Positions 51,558-60,362 of a stretch of 64,000 nucleotides of DNA are shown piece by piece. The position numbers were made by a program, and so were the translations under genes. Numbering within the stretch: the first letter of the stretch is position 1; each line of letters opens with the position of its first letter. The stretch covers positions 186,001 through 250,000 of the forward strand of contig CATXKN010000002.1 in the NCBI GenBank assembly GCA_958370785.1. Reading direction: 5' to 3'. Source of the DNA: an uncultured Collinsella sp. Lineage in GTDB: Bacteria; Actinomycetota; Coriobacteriia; Coriobacteriales; Coriobacteriaceae. The notes under the pieces are model-generated. The model saw only the letters and a program-made list of their open reading frames with translations, did not search any database and was not told the DNA's origin.

Positions 51558-54296
51558 ATGGCAGCAACGGATATCGAGTGCGGACTCTCGACCGCCGAGG
51601 TCGAGGAGCGCATCGCCGCCGGTAAAATCAACCGCAACATGGAGCTCAAGACCAAGTCGGTCAAAGAGCTCATCATCGAGAACCTCTGCACGCTGTTCAA
51701 CTTAATCAACGTGGTCTTGGCGATTTTGGTGTTGCTGACCGGTTCGTTTAAAAACCTGACGTTCCTGTTCGTGGTGTTCTTGAACACGGCGATCGGCGTG
51801 ATTCAGTCCATGCGTTCCAAGCGGATGGTCGACAAGCTTACGCTGCTCACCTCTAAGAAGGCCATCGCGGTGCGCGACGGCGCCGAGGTGGAGCTCGACC
51901 TGGACCAGATCGTGCTCGACGATATCATTCGCCTGGGGCGCGGTGACCAGATTCCCGCCGACGCCGTGGTGGTGTCGGGCGAGGCGCTCGTCAACGAGAG
52001 CCTGCTGACGGGCGAGAGCGACCTCATTAAGAAACAGCCAGGCTCCGAGCTCATGAGCGGCAGCTTTATCGACTCGGGCCTGCTGCGCGCCCGCGTGATC
52101 CATGTCGGCGCCGATAACTACGTGGCAAAGATCAACAACGAGGCCAAGTACGTCAAAAAGGTCAATTCCGAGATTATGAACGCGCTCAACGCCATCGTGC
52201 GGTTCGCGAGCATTATCATGATTCCGCTTGGTCTGGCGCTCTTTTCCTCGAGTGTGAGCGAGCTGTGGGATGCCGCGGGAACCCCGGGCGATAGCGCGCT
52301 TTCCTGGTGCTTCTCCGAGCTGCTGGCCGGTCGTGTGCCTTCTTCGGCGCTGCTGTCCACGGTGGGTGCCCTGCTGGGCATGATTCCTCAGGGCCTGGTG
52401 CTGCTGACCTCGTCGGTGCTCGCGATTGCCACGGTGCGCCTGGCGCGTCGCAAGGTGCTGGCACAGCAGCTCTACTGCATCGAGACGCTCGCGCGCGTCG
52501 ACGTTTTGTGCCTGGACAAGACGGGCACCATTACCTCGGGCCGTATGGAGGTCGAGGGCACCTACCCGCTGCCTGTTGAGGGTGTTGGCTTTGGCGCTGA
52601 CTCGGACGAGGCTGCTGTTCCCGTCGAGACCACGGTGCTCGACTTTGCGCTTGCCAACGTGGCGCGTGCGACCTCGGCAGATGCCAACGAGACCTGCCAG
52701 GCGCTGCTTAACTACTACGCCGATCGTCCGGTCGAGGTGTCCGAGCCGCTGTCGGTCATTCCGTTCTCGTCGTCCAAAAAGTGGAGCGGCGCGTCGTTTG
52801 CGCAGGGCTCCTATGTGATGGGCGCCGCGCAGTTTGTGCTTTCGGACCGTGTGTTTTCGCAGGTCGAGAACCGTGTCGCCGAGCTCGCCGATACTTGCCG
52901 CGTGCTTGTGGTGGCGCGCGTGGACGGCTTTACGCCCGACGGCGATATGGTGGGCGAGGCCGAACCCGTGGGCTTTGTGACCATCCGTGACGAGATTCGC
53001 ACCTCGGCGGCCGAGACCATCGGCTACTTTAACGAGCAGGGCGTGACCCTCAACGTGATCAGCGGCGACGACCCTCGTACGGTGTCCTCGATCGCGCGCG
53101 TGGTGGGCGTGCCCGGGGCGGATGCCTACGTGGACGCCACGACGCTCGATACGCCTGCCAAGCTCGATGCGGCGGTGGACCGCTATCACGTCTTTGGGCG
53201 TGTGACGCCGCAGCAGAAGCGCGAGCTTGTACAGGCACTTAAGCGCCGCGGGCACACCGTGGCCATGACGGGCGACGGCGTCAACGACGTGCTGGCGCTC
53301 AAGGAGGCCGACTGCTCCGTGGCGATGGCCGCCGGCTCCGATGCCGCGCGCAATGTGGCCGAGATCGTGCTCGTCGATAACGACTTTGCCTCGATGCCCG
53401 CTGTGGTGGCCGAGGGCCGTCGTTCTATCAATAACCTGCAGCGCTCTGCCGCGCTCTTTCTGACCAAGACGCTTTTCTCGATGGGCCTGGCGGCGCTGTG
53501 CATCGCGCTGCCGCCGTATCCCTTCGAGCCCATTCAGATGACGCTCATCAACTTCTTCTGCATCGGCGCGCCGGGCTTTGTGCTGGGCTTGGAGCCCAAC
53601 AACGCCCGCGTGAAGGGGTCGTTCTTGACCAACGTGCTTAAGCGTGCGCTGCCGGCGTCGATTGCGGTCATTTTGGCCGCGGCACTCGATATCTTTGTGG
53701 CGCGCGTATTTGGCTTTAGCCAGCTTACGCTTTCGACCATGTGCCTGCTCACGTCGTGCGCGGCGAGTGTCAGCCTGATCTGGCGCATCTCGCAGCCGCT
53801 TACGCCCTTGCGCGTGGTGCTTTTCGTGTTTGTCGTCGCCGGCATCCTGACGGGTGTTATCGGGTTCCCGGGGCTGCTGTCCATCGCCAACCTGTCGATG
53901 GGTCAGATGGTCATCTTGGCGATTATCGTTGTCTTTACCTGCGCGGTGTTCTTTAAGCTTGCCACGATGATGGACTCGCTTAAGCCCCGCCGCCGTCATG
54001 CGGCCACCGGCTTTGGCCGTGGCGTGCGCGTTCGCCTGGGTCGCGGCGGCGGTAAGGTGAGCTCGACGGGGTCGACCGCCGAGCGTTTTGCCAAGCGCGT
54101 TGCCGCCGATATGGCGCAGCGCCGTGAGGCGCGCACTGTCCGCGAGGCCGAGGCCCGTGCACTCGAGGGCGTGGCCCAGACCCAGCCCAAGAAACAGAAG
54201 AGCGACGGTGCCAAGCGCTCCCGCGTGACCAAATCGGCCCAAGGCATCAAAGTTTCGATGCCGAGCAAGAAGAATAAGCCCGTAAAGAAAGACTAG
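51558..54296 (+). CDS. P-type cation-transporting ATPase
   Basis: Integral membrane ion pump, about 912 aa. Landmarks: actuator LLTGESDLIKK, the phosphorylation site LCLDKTGTITSG, the hinge MTGDGVNDVLALKEADCSVAMA, and about 10 transmembrane segments including a C-terminal set of six. The TM4 motif is MIPQGLVLLTS, close to the PEGL-type motif of calcium pumps and CtpE-like ATPases but with Gln for Glu, so the ion is uncertain. A basic, Lys-rich tail of about 90 residues follows the last segment. ATG 51558 (GGGA 6 nt upstream) is preferred; ATG 51546 is also possible. Confidence 0.88.
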   Translation: MAATDIECGLSTAEVEERIAAGKINRNMELKTKSVKELIIENLCTLFNLINVVLAILVLLTGSFKNLTFLFVVFLNTAIGVIQSMRSKRMVDKLTLLTSKKAIAVRDGAEVELDLDQIVLDDIIRLGRGDQIPADAVVVSGEALVNESLLTGESDLIKKQPGSELMSGSFIDSGLLRARVIHVGADNYVAKINNEAKYVKKVNSEIMNALNAIVRFASIIMIPLGLALFSSSVSELWDAAGTPGDSALSWCFSELLAGRVPSSALLSTVGALLGMIPQGLVLLTSSVLAIATVRLARRKVLAQQLYCIETLARVDVLCLDKTGTITSGRMEVEGTYPLPVEGVGFGADSDEAAVPVETTVLDFALANVARATSADANETCQALLNYYADRPVEVSEPLSVIPFSSSKKWSGASFAQGSYVMGAAQFVLSDRVFSQVENRVAELADTCRVLVVARVDGFTPDGDMVGEAEPVGFVTIRDEIRTSAAETIGYFNEQGVTLNVISGDDPRTVSSIARVVGVPGADAYVDATTLDTPAKLDAAVDRYHVFGRVTPQQKRELVQALKRRGHTVAMTGDGVNDVLALKEADCSVAMAAGSDAARNVAEIVLVDNDFASMPAVVAEGRRSINNLQRSAALFLTKTLFSMGLAALCIALPPYPFEPIQMTLINFFCIGAPGFVLGLEPNNARVKGSFLTNVLKRALPASIAVILAAALDIFVARVFGFSQLTLSTMCLLTSCAASVSLIWRISQPLTPLRVVLFVFVVAGILTGVIGFPGLLSIANLSMGQMVILAIIVVFTCAVFFKLATMMDSLKPRRRHAATGFGRGVRVRLGRGGGKVSSTGSTAERFAKRVAADMAQRREARTVREAEARALEGVAQTQPKKQKSDGAKRSRVTKSAQGIKVSMPSKKNKPVKKD

Positions 54297-54307
54297 CCCC
54301 AACGCCT

Positions 54308-54384
54308 CCCTAAGTTGCGGTGAAATAGGGACTGTTTAAGCGTTTTAACCTCCTATTCAGACCCTATTTCACCGCAACTTAGGG
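54308..54384. repeat. Palindromic intergenic repeat, copy 3
   Basis: The 23-bp arms at 54308-54330 and 54362-54384 are exact reverse complements. They contain the shared box AGTTGCGGTGAAATAG. The 31-nt loop is unlike the other copies. Probable terminator function after the ATPase gene is possible, but no U-run follows. Confidence 0.8.
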
Positions 54385-54482
54385 GTGAGCGGGGATGTTG
54401 AATTGGTGCCTTGCGCTTGTGGGGCCGTGTCGATGTTATGCTCTAACCTCAATTGTTTGAATTGCTTCGGAAAGAGGATGCC

Positions 54483-55637
54483 GTGATCTGCCCGCATTGC
54501 CTAAAGACCATCGAGGACGGCGCCTCGTTCTGCCCCTATTGCAACGCATACGTTGGTCCTGGCGATGGCCCCGAGCATACCGAGTTTGTGTTCTGCGACG
54601 GCTGCGGCGCCCGTCTGTCCCCGCATGACCGTACCTGTCCCAAGTGTGGACGCCCCGCGCCGGGCATCCTTTCCGAGGACGCGGCCGCATCCGACCTGGC
54701 CGCAGGCCGCACGGCCGGCTTTCCGCGTCTGACGCAGGAGCAGATCGATACCGAGGTGCCCCACGCGCCGGCATCTGCCGCCGCGGTGCTCTCCGACGCA
54801 GCCGACCCCAACGAGACCTGCGTGCTGCCTGCCTTCGATAAGGACTTTGGCATCCCCAAGGTCGATATTCCCACGCCGGTGTCCCTGCGCGATGATGCCC
54901 AGCCCAAAAAGCAAAAGTCCAAGCGCAAGGTTCACCCCGACGAGGATGCCTATCACAAGCACAAGCGCCATATCCCCAAACCGCTCATCGTCGTCGCGGT
55001 GCTCGCCGCCGTGTGCGGTGGTGCCTATTGGTTTGTTACTGCCGATCCCATGGGCGTCATGCCTGGCTTCTACGACCAGTTTGGCCAGGCCGCCAAGACC
55101 ACCTTCCCGTCGCGCCAAAAGGGCGAGGCCACCGAGAAAGAGCCCAAGCAAGAGGATGCGTCCGAGGTCGTTCAGGAGGAGACCGTCTTAACCGACGACC
55201 AGCTCTACACCAGGCTCGACGGCCTGTACCAGACCATCGTGTCGTACAGCGATGATGATCAGATCGGCGTGGTCATCGATTCGTTTAATAACGGCTATCT
55301 GCGCACACCGCTCTCCACCCGCCAGGAGCTGTCGCAGAGCGCCTATGCCCTACGCGATCAGATTAAAAAGACCCAGGATGAGCTCAACAACCTTAAGGTT
55401 CAGGACGACACGGTCTATGCGGAGGACATCGATCATCTCAAGCAGCTTGCCCAGTGGATGTACGAGCGTGTCGACGTGATCTGCCAGAGTTGGGATATCT
55501 CGCTGTCCATTCCCGACGGCGAGTCGCTGAGCGCCCGTCAGAGCGAGATCTTGGCGCCCATCGCACAAGGCGGCAACAGCGCGCTTAACCAGTACGACGC
55601 CAACGTGAGCACCTGGAGGCCGCAGCAGCGTTCGTAA
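54483..55637 (+). CDS. Zinc-ribbon membrane protein of unknown function
   Basis: 384 aa starting at GTG 54483, with AGAGG upstream; TTG 54453 would add 10 residues. Two zinc ribbons at the N-terminus: CPHCLKTIEDGASFCPYC and CDGCGARLSPHDRTCPKC. A disordered linker leads to a single transmembrane segment at about 172-192 (IPKPLIVVAVLAAVCGGAYWFV). The outer C-terminal half is acidic and helical, probably coiled. The layout (cytoplasmic zinc ribbon, one membrane pass, external domain) is frequent in Gram-positive bacteria; function unknown. Confidence 0.8.
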   Translation: MICPHCLKTIEDGASFCPYCNAYVGPGDGPEHTEFVFCDGCGARLSPHDRTCPKCGRPAPGILSEDAAASDLAAGRTAGFPRLTQEQIDTEVPHAPASAAAVLSDAADPNETCVLPAFDKDFGIPKVDIPTPVSLRDDAQPKKQKSKRKVHPDEDAYHKHKRHIPKPLIVVAVLAAVCGGAYWFVTADPMGVMPGFYDQFGQAAKTTFPSRQKGEATEKEPKQEDASEVVQEETVLTDDQLYTRLDGLYQTIVSYSDDDQIGVVIDSFNNGYLRTPLSTRQELSQSAYALRDQIKKTQDELNNLKVQDDTVYAEDIDHLKQLAQWMYERVDVICQSWDISLSIPDGESLSARQSEILAPIAQGGNSALNQYDANVSTWRPQQRS

Positions 55638-55742
55638 TTTGTTGCCCTCCGGCGGCATAACCTGCGTGCGCAATTGATGGAAGCCTGTGCTTATTGCTAC
55701 AATTCGTACAAATATGCTTTAAACGCACGAGGAAGGAACCAC

Positions 55743-56285
55743 ATGTTTGGTTTTAAGAAAGAGCTCTATACGCCCGAGTACCAGCTCGTCGGTGACGAGT
55801 GCGCGGTGATCGAGACGTCGAAGGGCACCATCAAGGTCAAGTTTGACGGTGAGGGCGCCCCCATCCATGTGGCGAACTTCTGCGAGCTTTCCACGATGGG
55901 CTTCTATGACGGCCTTAAGTTCCATCGCTATGTGCCCGGCTTTGTGATCCAGGGCGGCGACCCCAATACCCGCGATATGTCCGGCACCGACGTCGCTGCC
56001 GGCCTTGAGGGTCCCGACGGCATGCCCGGTACCGGCGGTCCCGGCTACTGCATCAAGGGCGAGTTTGCCACCAATCCGCGCAACAGCCATGTTGACGGCG
56101 CGCTTGCCATGGCTCGCTCCATGGATCCCGATTCCGCGGGCTCGCAGTTCTACTTCTGCCTGGGTGCCCAGCACAACCTCGACTCCGGCTATACCGTCTT
56201 TGGCACCACGGTCGAGGGCCTCGACGTCATCTCGCAGCTGCGCGCCGGCGACGAGATCGTTCATGTCGAGATCGTTCACGAGTAA
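55743..56285 (+). CDS. Cyclophilin-type peptidyl-prolyl isomerase
   Basis: 180 aa, no signal peptide, so cytoplasmic. ATG 55743 has GAGGAAGGAA upstream. Cyclophilin core: IETSKGTIKVKF, VANFCELSTMGFYDGLKFHRYVPGFVIQGGDP (catalytic Arg in FHR), GALAMARSMDPDSAGSQFYFCLG and YTVFGTTVEGLDVISQL. It catalyses proline isomerisation in protein folding. It precedes the TPR protein by 11 bp and is probably co-transcribed with it. Confidence 0.93.
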   Translation: MFGFKKELYTPEYQLVGDECAVIETSKGTIKVKFDGEGAPIHVANFCELSTMGFYDGLKFHRYVPGFVIQGGDPNTRDMSGTDVAAGLEGPDGMPGTGGPGYCIKGEFATNPRNSHVDGALAMARSMDPDSAGSQFYFCLGAQHNLDSGYTVFGTTVEGLDVISQLRAGDEIVHVEIVHE

Positions 56286-56296
56286 AGGGGACTTCC

Positions 56297-57592
56297 TTGA
56301 ATAGCCAGCTGATCCAACAGGGCCGCGCCGCTTATCGCGCGGGTGATTTTTCCGCTGCCGCCCAGATGCTTGGCGCGGCAAAGACTCCCAACGAGATCAT
56401 GGGTGAGGCCGACCACCTGCGCGGCAACGCCCTGATGCATCTGGGCATGTACGCCGAGGCCGCCGAGGCCTACGCCGCAGCCCTCAACGACGGCGCCTAT
56501 GGCAAGCGCGGCGCCCTGCTTACCAACCGCGGCAAGGCACTCGCCGCGGTGGGCGACTACACCACGGCCGCCCAGGCGTTCTCTGCAGCTACCCAGGACG
56601 CTTCCTACGCCACGCCTTTTAAGGCCTACCTGGGTCTGGGCAACGCGCTGTTCCAGTCGGGCGACTTTGCCAACGCCGGTACTGCCTTCCGTCAGGCTGC
56701 CATCGACGGCGCCAACCCGGCTCCTGCCGCCGCCCTCGGCGATCTGGGCCGCTGCTTTATCAAGCTCGGCCGCCCCGCGGACGCCGTTGAGACCTACCGC
56801 ACGGCTATCGACTTTGCCGGCCCGCGCGACGATACGCGCGCCCTCAACGCCGGCATGGGCCAAGCGCTTTCCGCCGCCGGCCGTCCCTCCGATGCGCTCG
56901 ATGCCTTTAACGCCGCTACTGCCGACGGCATCTACCAGCTCACGCCCGAGCAGGCCGATGAGCTTGCCCGCGTGCACGACTCGCTCGCCGCGCTTTCGGC
57001 CCAGACGGCCATGTCCACGGCTCCGGCTCCCGCGATGGACGCTCCGGCTGTCGACCCGCTCGATCCCACGGGCGCGACCGGTCAGTTTATGCCCGACCCC
57101 TCTGACACCGGCTTCTTTACGCTGTCCGAGTCCGAGATGGTCCAGCAGGACCGCAAACAGGCCAAGGTTCGTCGTCGCCACCGCCACACGGGTCTTAAGA
57201 TCTTCCTGGTGCTGCTTCTGCTCATCGTGATCGCTGCCGGCGGTCTTGGCTATGCTTATACGCGCGGCATGGGCTACCCCTCGCAGGAGTCCGTCATCAC
57301 CGACCTGTTCCAGGCTGCCGGTGACGGCGATACCGCCAAGGCCGAGTCCTGCCTGGCCTCGAGCCTGTCCGAGGACGCCAAGACGATGATCATCTCCTCG
57401 ATCCCGCAGGGCGCCACCGTCTCCATCGAGGGTATGGATCAGTCTATGACCGAGACCACCGCCAAGGTGAAGGCTTCGCTGTCCAAGGGCGGCGAGCAGG
57501 AGTACACCGTTAAATTCGTGCGCTCCGACAACCATATCGGTTGGGCCGTTTCCTCCTTCGATATCGATTTCTCGGCCGCTGACAACCAGTAG
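56297..57592 (+). CDS. TPR-repeat membrane protein
   Basis: 431 aa starting at TTG 56297 after AAAGGGGAC. Residues about 1-230 form six or so tetratricopeptide repeats (for example AAYRAGDFSAAAQMLGAAK, ALAAVGDYTTAAQAFSAAT, GNALFQSGDFANAGTAFRQA). A linker leads to one transmembrane helix at about 298-320 (LKIFLVLLLLIVIAAGGLGYAY). The external C-terminal domain resembles DUF4878-type lipoprotein domains. Probably a cytoplasmic protein-interaction platform anchored in the membrane. A GC-rich hairpin follows. Confidence 0.85.
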   Translation: MNSQLIQQGRAAYRAGDFSAAAQMLGAAKTPNEIMGEADHLRGNALMHLGMYAEAAEAYAAALNDGAYGKRGALLTNRGKALAAVGDYTTAAQAFSAATQDASYATPFKAYLGLGNALFQSGDFANAGTAFRQAAIDGANPAPAAALGDLGRCFIKLGRPADAVETYRTAIDFAGPRDDTRALNAGMGQALSAAGRPSDALDAFNAATADGIYQLTPEQADELARVHDSLAALSAQTAMSTAPAPAMDAPAVDPLDPTGATGQFMPDPSDTGFFTLSESEMVQQDRKQAKVRRRHRHTGLKIFLVLLLLIVIAAGGLGYAYTRGMGYPSQESVITDLFQAAGDGDTAKAESCLASSLSEDAKTMIISSIPQGATVSIEGMDQSMTETTAKVKASLSKGGEQEYTVKFVRSDNHIGWAVSSFDIDFSAADNQ

Positions 57593-57614
57593 TGACCTTA
57601 TGAGATTTGGCTCT

Positions 57615-57647
57615 GCCCGGCGCTTCACCGCAAGTGAGGTGCCGGGC
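57615..57647 (+). terminator. Hairpin after the TPR gene
   Basis: GCCCGGCGCTTCAC pairs with GTGAGGTGCCGGGC with two mismatch or wobble positions around CGCAA. Only TT follows, so it may be a weak terminator or a processing stem before the mre cluster. Confidence 0.5.
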
Positions 57648-57707
57648 TTGCGCTAGTATGATGGGCTAGTAGTTTTCCAGCAATCATCCAACACATCAGG
57701 AGTTGCG

Positions 57708-58751
57708 TTGTTTTCTTTGATGGATATGTTCTTCGGTAGCTATGCGGGCGATCTCGCCATCGACCTCGGCACCGCCAATACGCTCGTCTCCGTGCGCGGC
57801 AAGGGCATCGTCATCCGCGAGCCCTCCGTTGTCGCCATCGACAAGAATGACGAGCGCATCCTGGCAGTCGGCATCGAGGCCAAGCGTATGCTCGGCCGTA
57901 CGCCCGGCAACATCGTGGCCGTTCGTCCCCTTAAGGACGGCGTCATCGCCGACTTCGATGTCACCGAGGCCATGCTTCGCTACTTTATCGACAAGGCTTC
58001 CGAGAAGCGCTATCCGTGGACTCCGCGTCCGCGCGTCGTCGTCTGCGTTCCCTCCGGCGTCACGTCGGTCGAGAAGCGCGCCGTCTTTGAGGCCACGATC
58101 CAGGCAGGCGCTCGCCAGGCCTATCTGATCGAGGAGCCCATGGCGGCTGCCATCGGCGCCGACCTGCCCGTCGAGGAGCCCACGGGCTCCATGGTCATCG
58201 ATATCGGCGGCGGCACCACCGAGGTCGCCGTTATCGCTATGGGCGGTATTGTCGTGTCGCAGTCCATCCGCATTGCCGGCGACGAGTTCGACCAGGCTAT
58301 CCTCACCCATGTTCGCGATGCCTACAACCTGGCTATCGGCGAGCGCACGGCCGAGGACATCAAGATCAAGGTCGGCTCCGCCGTGCCGCTCAAGGATGAG
58401 CTCGACGTCGAGGTCAACGGACGCGACGTTATCACGGGCCTGCCCAAGACCGTGCGTATCGAGAGTGAGGAGATTCGTCGCGCGCTCAACAAGCCGCTCG
58501 ACGAGATGGCCAAGGCCGTTAAGGACGCTCTGGATGCCACGCCGCCCGATCTTGCCTCGGACCTTATGTACTACGGTATTCTGCTGACCGGCGGCGGTGC
58601 GCTGCTGCGCGGCCTCGACGTGCGTCTGCGCGACGAGACCGGCGTTTCGGTCAACGTCAGCCCCACGGCGCTCGATAACGTCGTAAACGGCTGCGCCCGC
58701 GTGCTCGAGGCCAACGCCTTTGACGGTGGCTTCGTCCAAACCAATGCTTAA
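57708..58751 (+). CDS. mreB: Rod shape-determining protein MreB
   Basis: Actin-like ATPase that orients lateral wall synthesis. 347 aa. TTG 57708 is the likely start, with AGGAG 5 nt upstream; an in-frame ATG at 57720 lacks spacing. Actin-fold motifs: phosphate 1 IDLGTANTLV, connect 1 VVCVPSGVTSVEKRAV, phosphate 2 MVIDIGGGTTEVAVIAMGGIV and adenosine-binding ILLTGGGALLRGLD. First gene of the mreBCD-pbp2-rodA cluster. Confidence 0.95.
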   Translation: MFSLMDMFFGSYAGDLAIDLGTANTLVSVRGKGIVIREPSVVAIDKNDERILAVGIEAKRMLGRTPGNIVAVRPLKDGVIADFDVTEAMLRYFIDKASEKRYPWTPRPRVVVCVPSGVTSVEKRAVFEATIQAGARQAYLIEEPMAAAIGADLPVEEPTGSMVIDIGGGTTEVAVIAMGGIVVSQSIRIAGDEFDQAILTHVRDAYNLAIGERTAEDIKIKVGSAVPLKDELDVEVNGRDVITGLPKTVRIESEEIRRALNKPLDEMAKAVKDALDATPPDLASDLMYYGILLTGGGALLRGLDVRLRDETGVSVNVSPTALDNVVNGCARVLEANAFDGGFVQTNA

Positions 58752-58772
58752 TTTCCAAAAGGTGGATTCCAT

Positions 58773-59771
58773 TTGGCACGATCTTCGGGTTTCTCTCCAA
58801 ATCTGAATACCAAGCGACAATCAACGGGTATGCGCCCGTTGATTGTTTTCAGCCTGATTTCGGTGTTGCTGCTCACGTTTTATATCCGTGAGGGCGAGGC
58901 CGGGCCGATTCATGCTGTGCGCTCGGGTGTGACGACGATTACCTCGCCGGTGCGCTTTTTGGGCTCGGCCGTGGCGGCTCCCTTCAACGCGATCGGCAAC
59001 GTGTTCTCCAACCTCACGGCTTCGCAGGAGTCGCTCGACGACCTCAAGAAGCAAAACGAGGTGCTGACCTCTAAGGTCGCCGAGCTTTCCGAGGCTCAAA
59101 AGACTGCCGAGCGCCTGGAGGGCCTGGTCGGGCTGCAATCGACCTACAACCTTAAGTCGACTGCTGCTCGTATCGTCGGTGCGTCGGGTGATGCCTGGAC
59201 CTCGACCGTTACCATCGACAAGGGATCTGCCGACGGCCTTACCATCAACATGCCCGTGACGAGTTCTGCTGGTGTCATCGGCCAGATTATCGAGGTATCG
59301 GCCAAGACCTCTACCGTGCGCCTGATTGGCGACGAGAACTCGGGCGTGTCGGCTATGGTGCAGGACACGCGCGCCCAGGGTATGCTGCAGGGCCAGCCCG
59401 ATGGCACCCTGCGCCTTGAGTACGTGAGCGTCGACTCCGACGTCAAAGTGGGCGACATCATCGTGACCTCTGGCATTGGCGGCGTGTTCCCCAAGGGCCT
59501 GCCGCTCGGCACCGTTTCCTCGGTGGAGAAGTCGGCCAACGATGTGTATTACACCATCGTGGTGCGCGCTCAGACCACGGCCGAGAACAACGAGGAAGTG
59601 CTGGTCATTACCTCGCTGACCGACGAACAGTCGGCCTCGGATGAGGATGTGAGCACCGCTAATAGCACGCCGCAGGGAGCGTCGCGCGATGCTGCGACCA
59701 AGACGAAGGACGAGAGCTCGGATGACAGTTCCGACACGTCCGAGACGACCGATTCCGGCTCGAGCGAATAG
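58773..59771 (+). CDS. mreC: Rod shape-determining protein MreC
   Basis: Membrane-anchored scaffold of the elongasome, 332 aa. TTG 58773 follows AGGTGG with good spacing. One N-terminal transmembrane segment at about 22-38 (LIVFSLISVLLLTFYI), a coiled coil (about 85-118) and the external beta domain with ARIVGASGDAWTSTVTIDKGSADGL and the GDIIVTSGIGGVFPKGLPLGTV signature. The C-terminus is a Ser/Asp/Thr-rich tail of about 45 residues, longer than in many homologues. Confidence 0.93.
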   Translation: MARSSGFSPNLNTKRQSTGMRPLIVFSLISVLLLTFYIREGEAGPIHAVRSGVTTITSPVRFLGSAVAAPFNAIGNVFSNLTASQESLDDLKKQNEVLTSKVAELSEAQKTAERLEGLVGLQSTYNLKSTAARIVGASGDAWTSTVTIDKGSADGLTINMPVTSSAGVIGQIIEVSAKTSTVRLIGDENSGVSAMVQDTRAQGMLQGQPDGTLRLEYVSVDSDVKVGDIIVTSGIGGVFPKGLPLGTVSSVEKSANDVYYTIVVRAQTTAENNEEVLVITSLTDEQSASDEDVSTANSTPQGASRDAATKTKDESSDDSSDTSETTDSGSSE

Positions 59772-59782
59772 GGGGCATGTCC

Positions 59783-60349
59783 ATGGATCTACACGAGCAG
59801 GGGGCGAGCTCCCGCACGTTTGCAATCGCCGCCATTGTGTGTGTGCTGCTGCAGGCAGGCCTGGCGCCGCAGATCTCCATTGCGGGCGGTCGCGTCAACT
59901 TTATGATTATCCTGGTGTGCCTGAGCGTGTTCTCGGGCGATCCCACGCGGGCTGTCGTCTGCGGTTTTTGCAGCGGCCTTTTCTATGATCTTTCCGCTGC
60001 CGTGCCGGTGGGCGTTATGTCGCTGCTGCTGACGGTGGGCAGTTTTGCCCTGGTGCACAGCGCGGCCGGTCAGACGGGCGGCTCCCCGAGCGCGCGCGGT
60101 ATTACCGTGGGCGCCTTCGCGCTTGCCATCAACGTGGTCTACAGCATCATCTTGCTGTTTATGGGTCTGGAGACGAGCTTTGTGGTTGCTGTTTTTGGAC
60201 ACGCCCTGCCGTCTTCGATCCTGACGGGTCTGGTTGCCATTCCGTTTTTGATGTCCGGTGTCGTGCCGCAGTCCGGTTACGGATTCTCCGCACGCGGTGG
60301 TCATCAGACGGGCATGCGCTTTAAGCCCAAGACCCGCAAACTCAAATAG
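59783..60349 (+). CDS. mreD: Rod shape-determining protein MreD
   Basis: Small polytopic membrane protein, 188 aa, with five to six hydrophobic segments. ATG 59783 is favoured by spacing from AGGGGG; ATG 59777 is in frame two codons earlier. Typical pattern: FAIAAIVCVLLQAGLAPQI at the N-terminus, NFMIILVCLSVFSG and the GFCSGLFYDLSAAVPVG segment. It bridges MreC with PBP2/RodA. It begins within 12 bp of the mreC stop. Confidence 0.88.
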   Translation: MDLHEQGASSRTFAIAAIVCVLLQAGLAPQISIAGGRVNFMIILVCLSVFSGDPTRAVVCGFCSGLFYDLSAAVPVGVMSLLLTVGSFALVHSAAGQTGGSPSARGITVGAFALAINVVYSIILLFMGLETSFVVAVFGHALPSSILTGLVAIPFLMSGVVPQSGYGFSARGGHQTGMRFKPKTRKLK

Positions 60350-60362
60350 GGGAGGCTCAAAG

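Noticed and set aside
51702..54302. 866-codon open frame opposite the P-type ATPase
   Set aside because: His/Arg/Gly-rich antisense shadow; the plus-strand gene has full P-type ATPase motifs.
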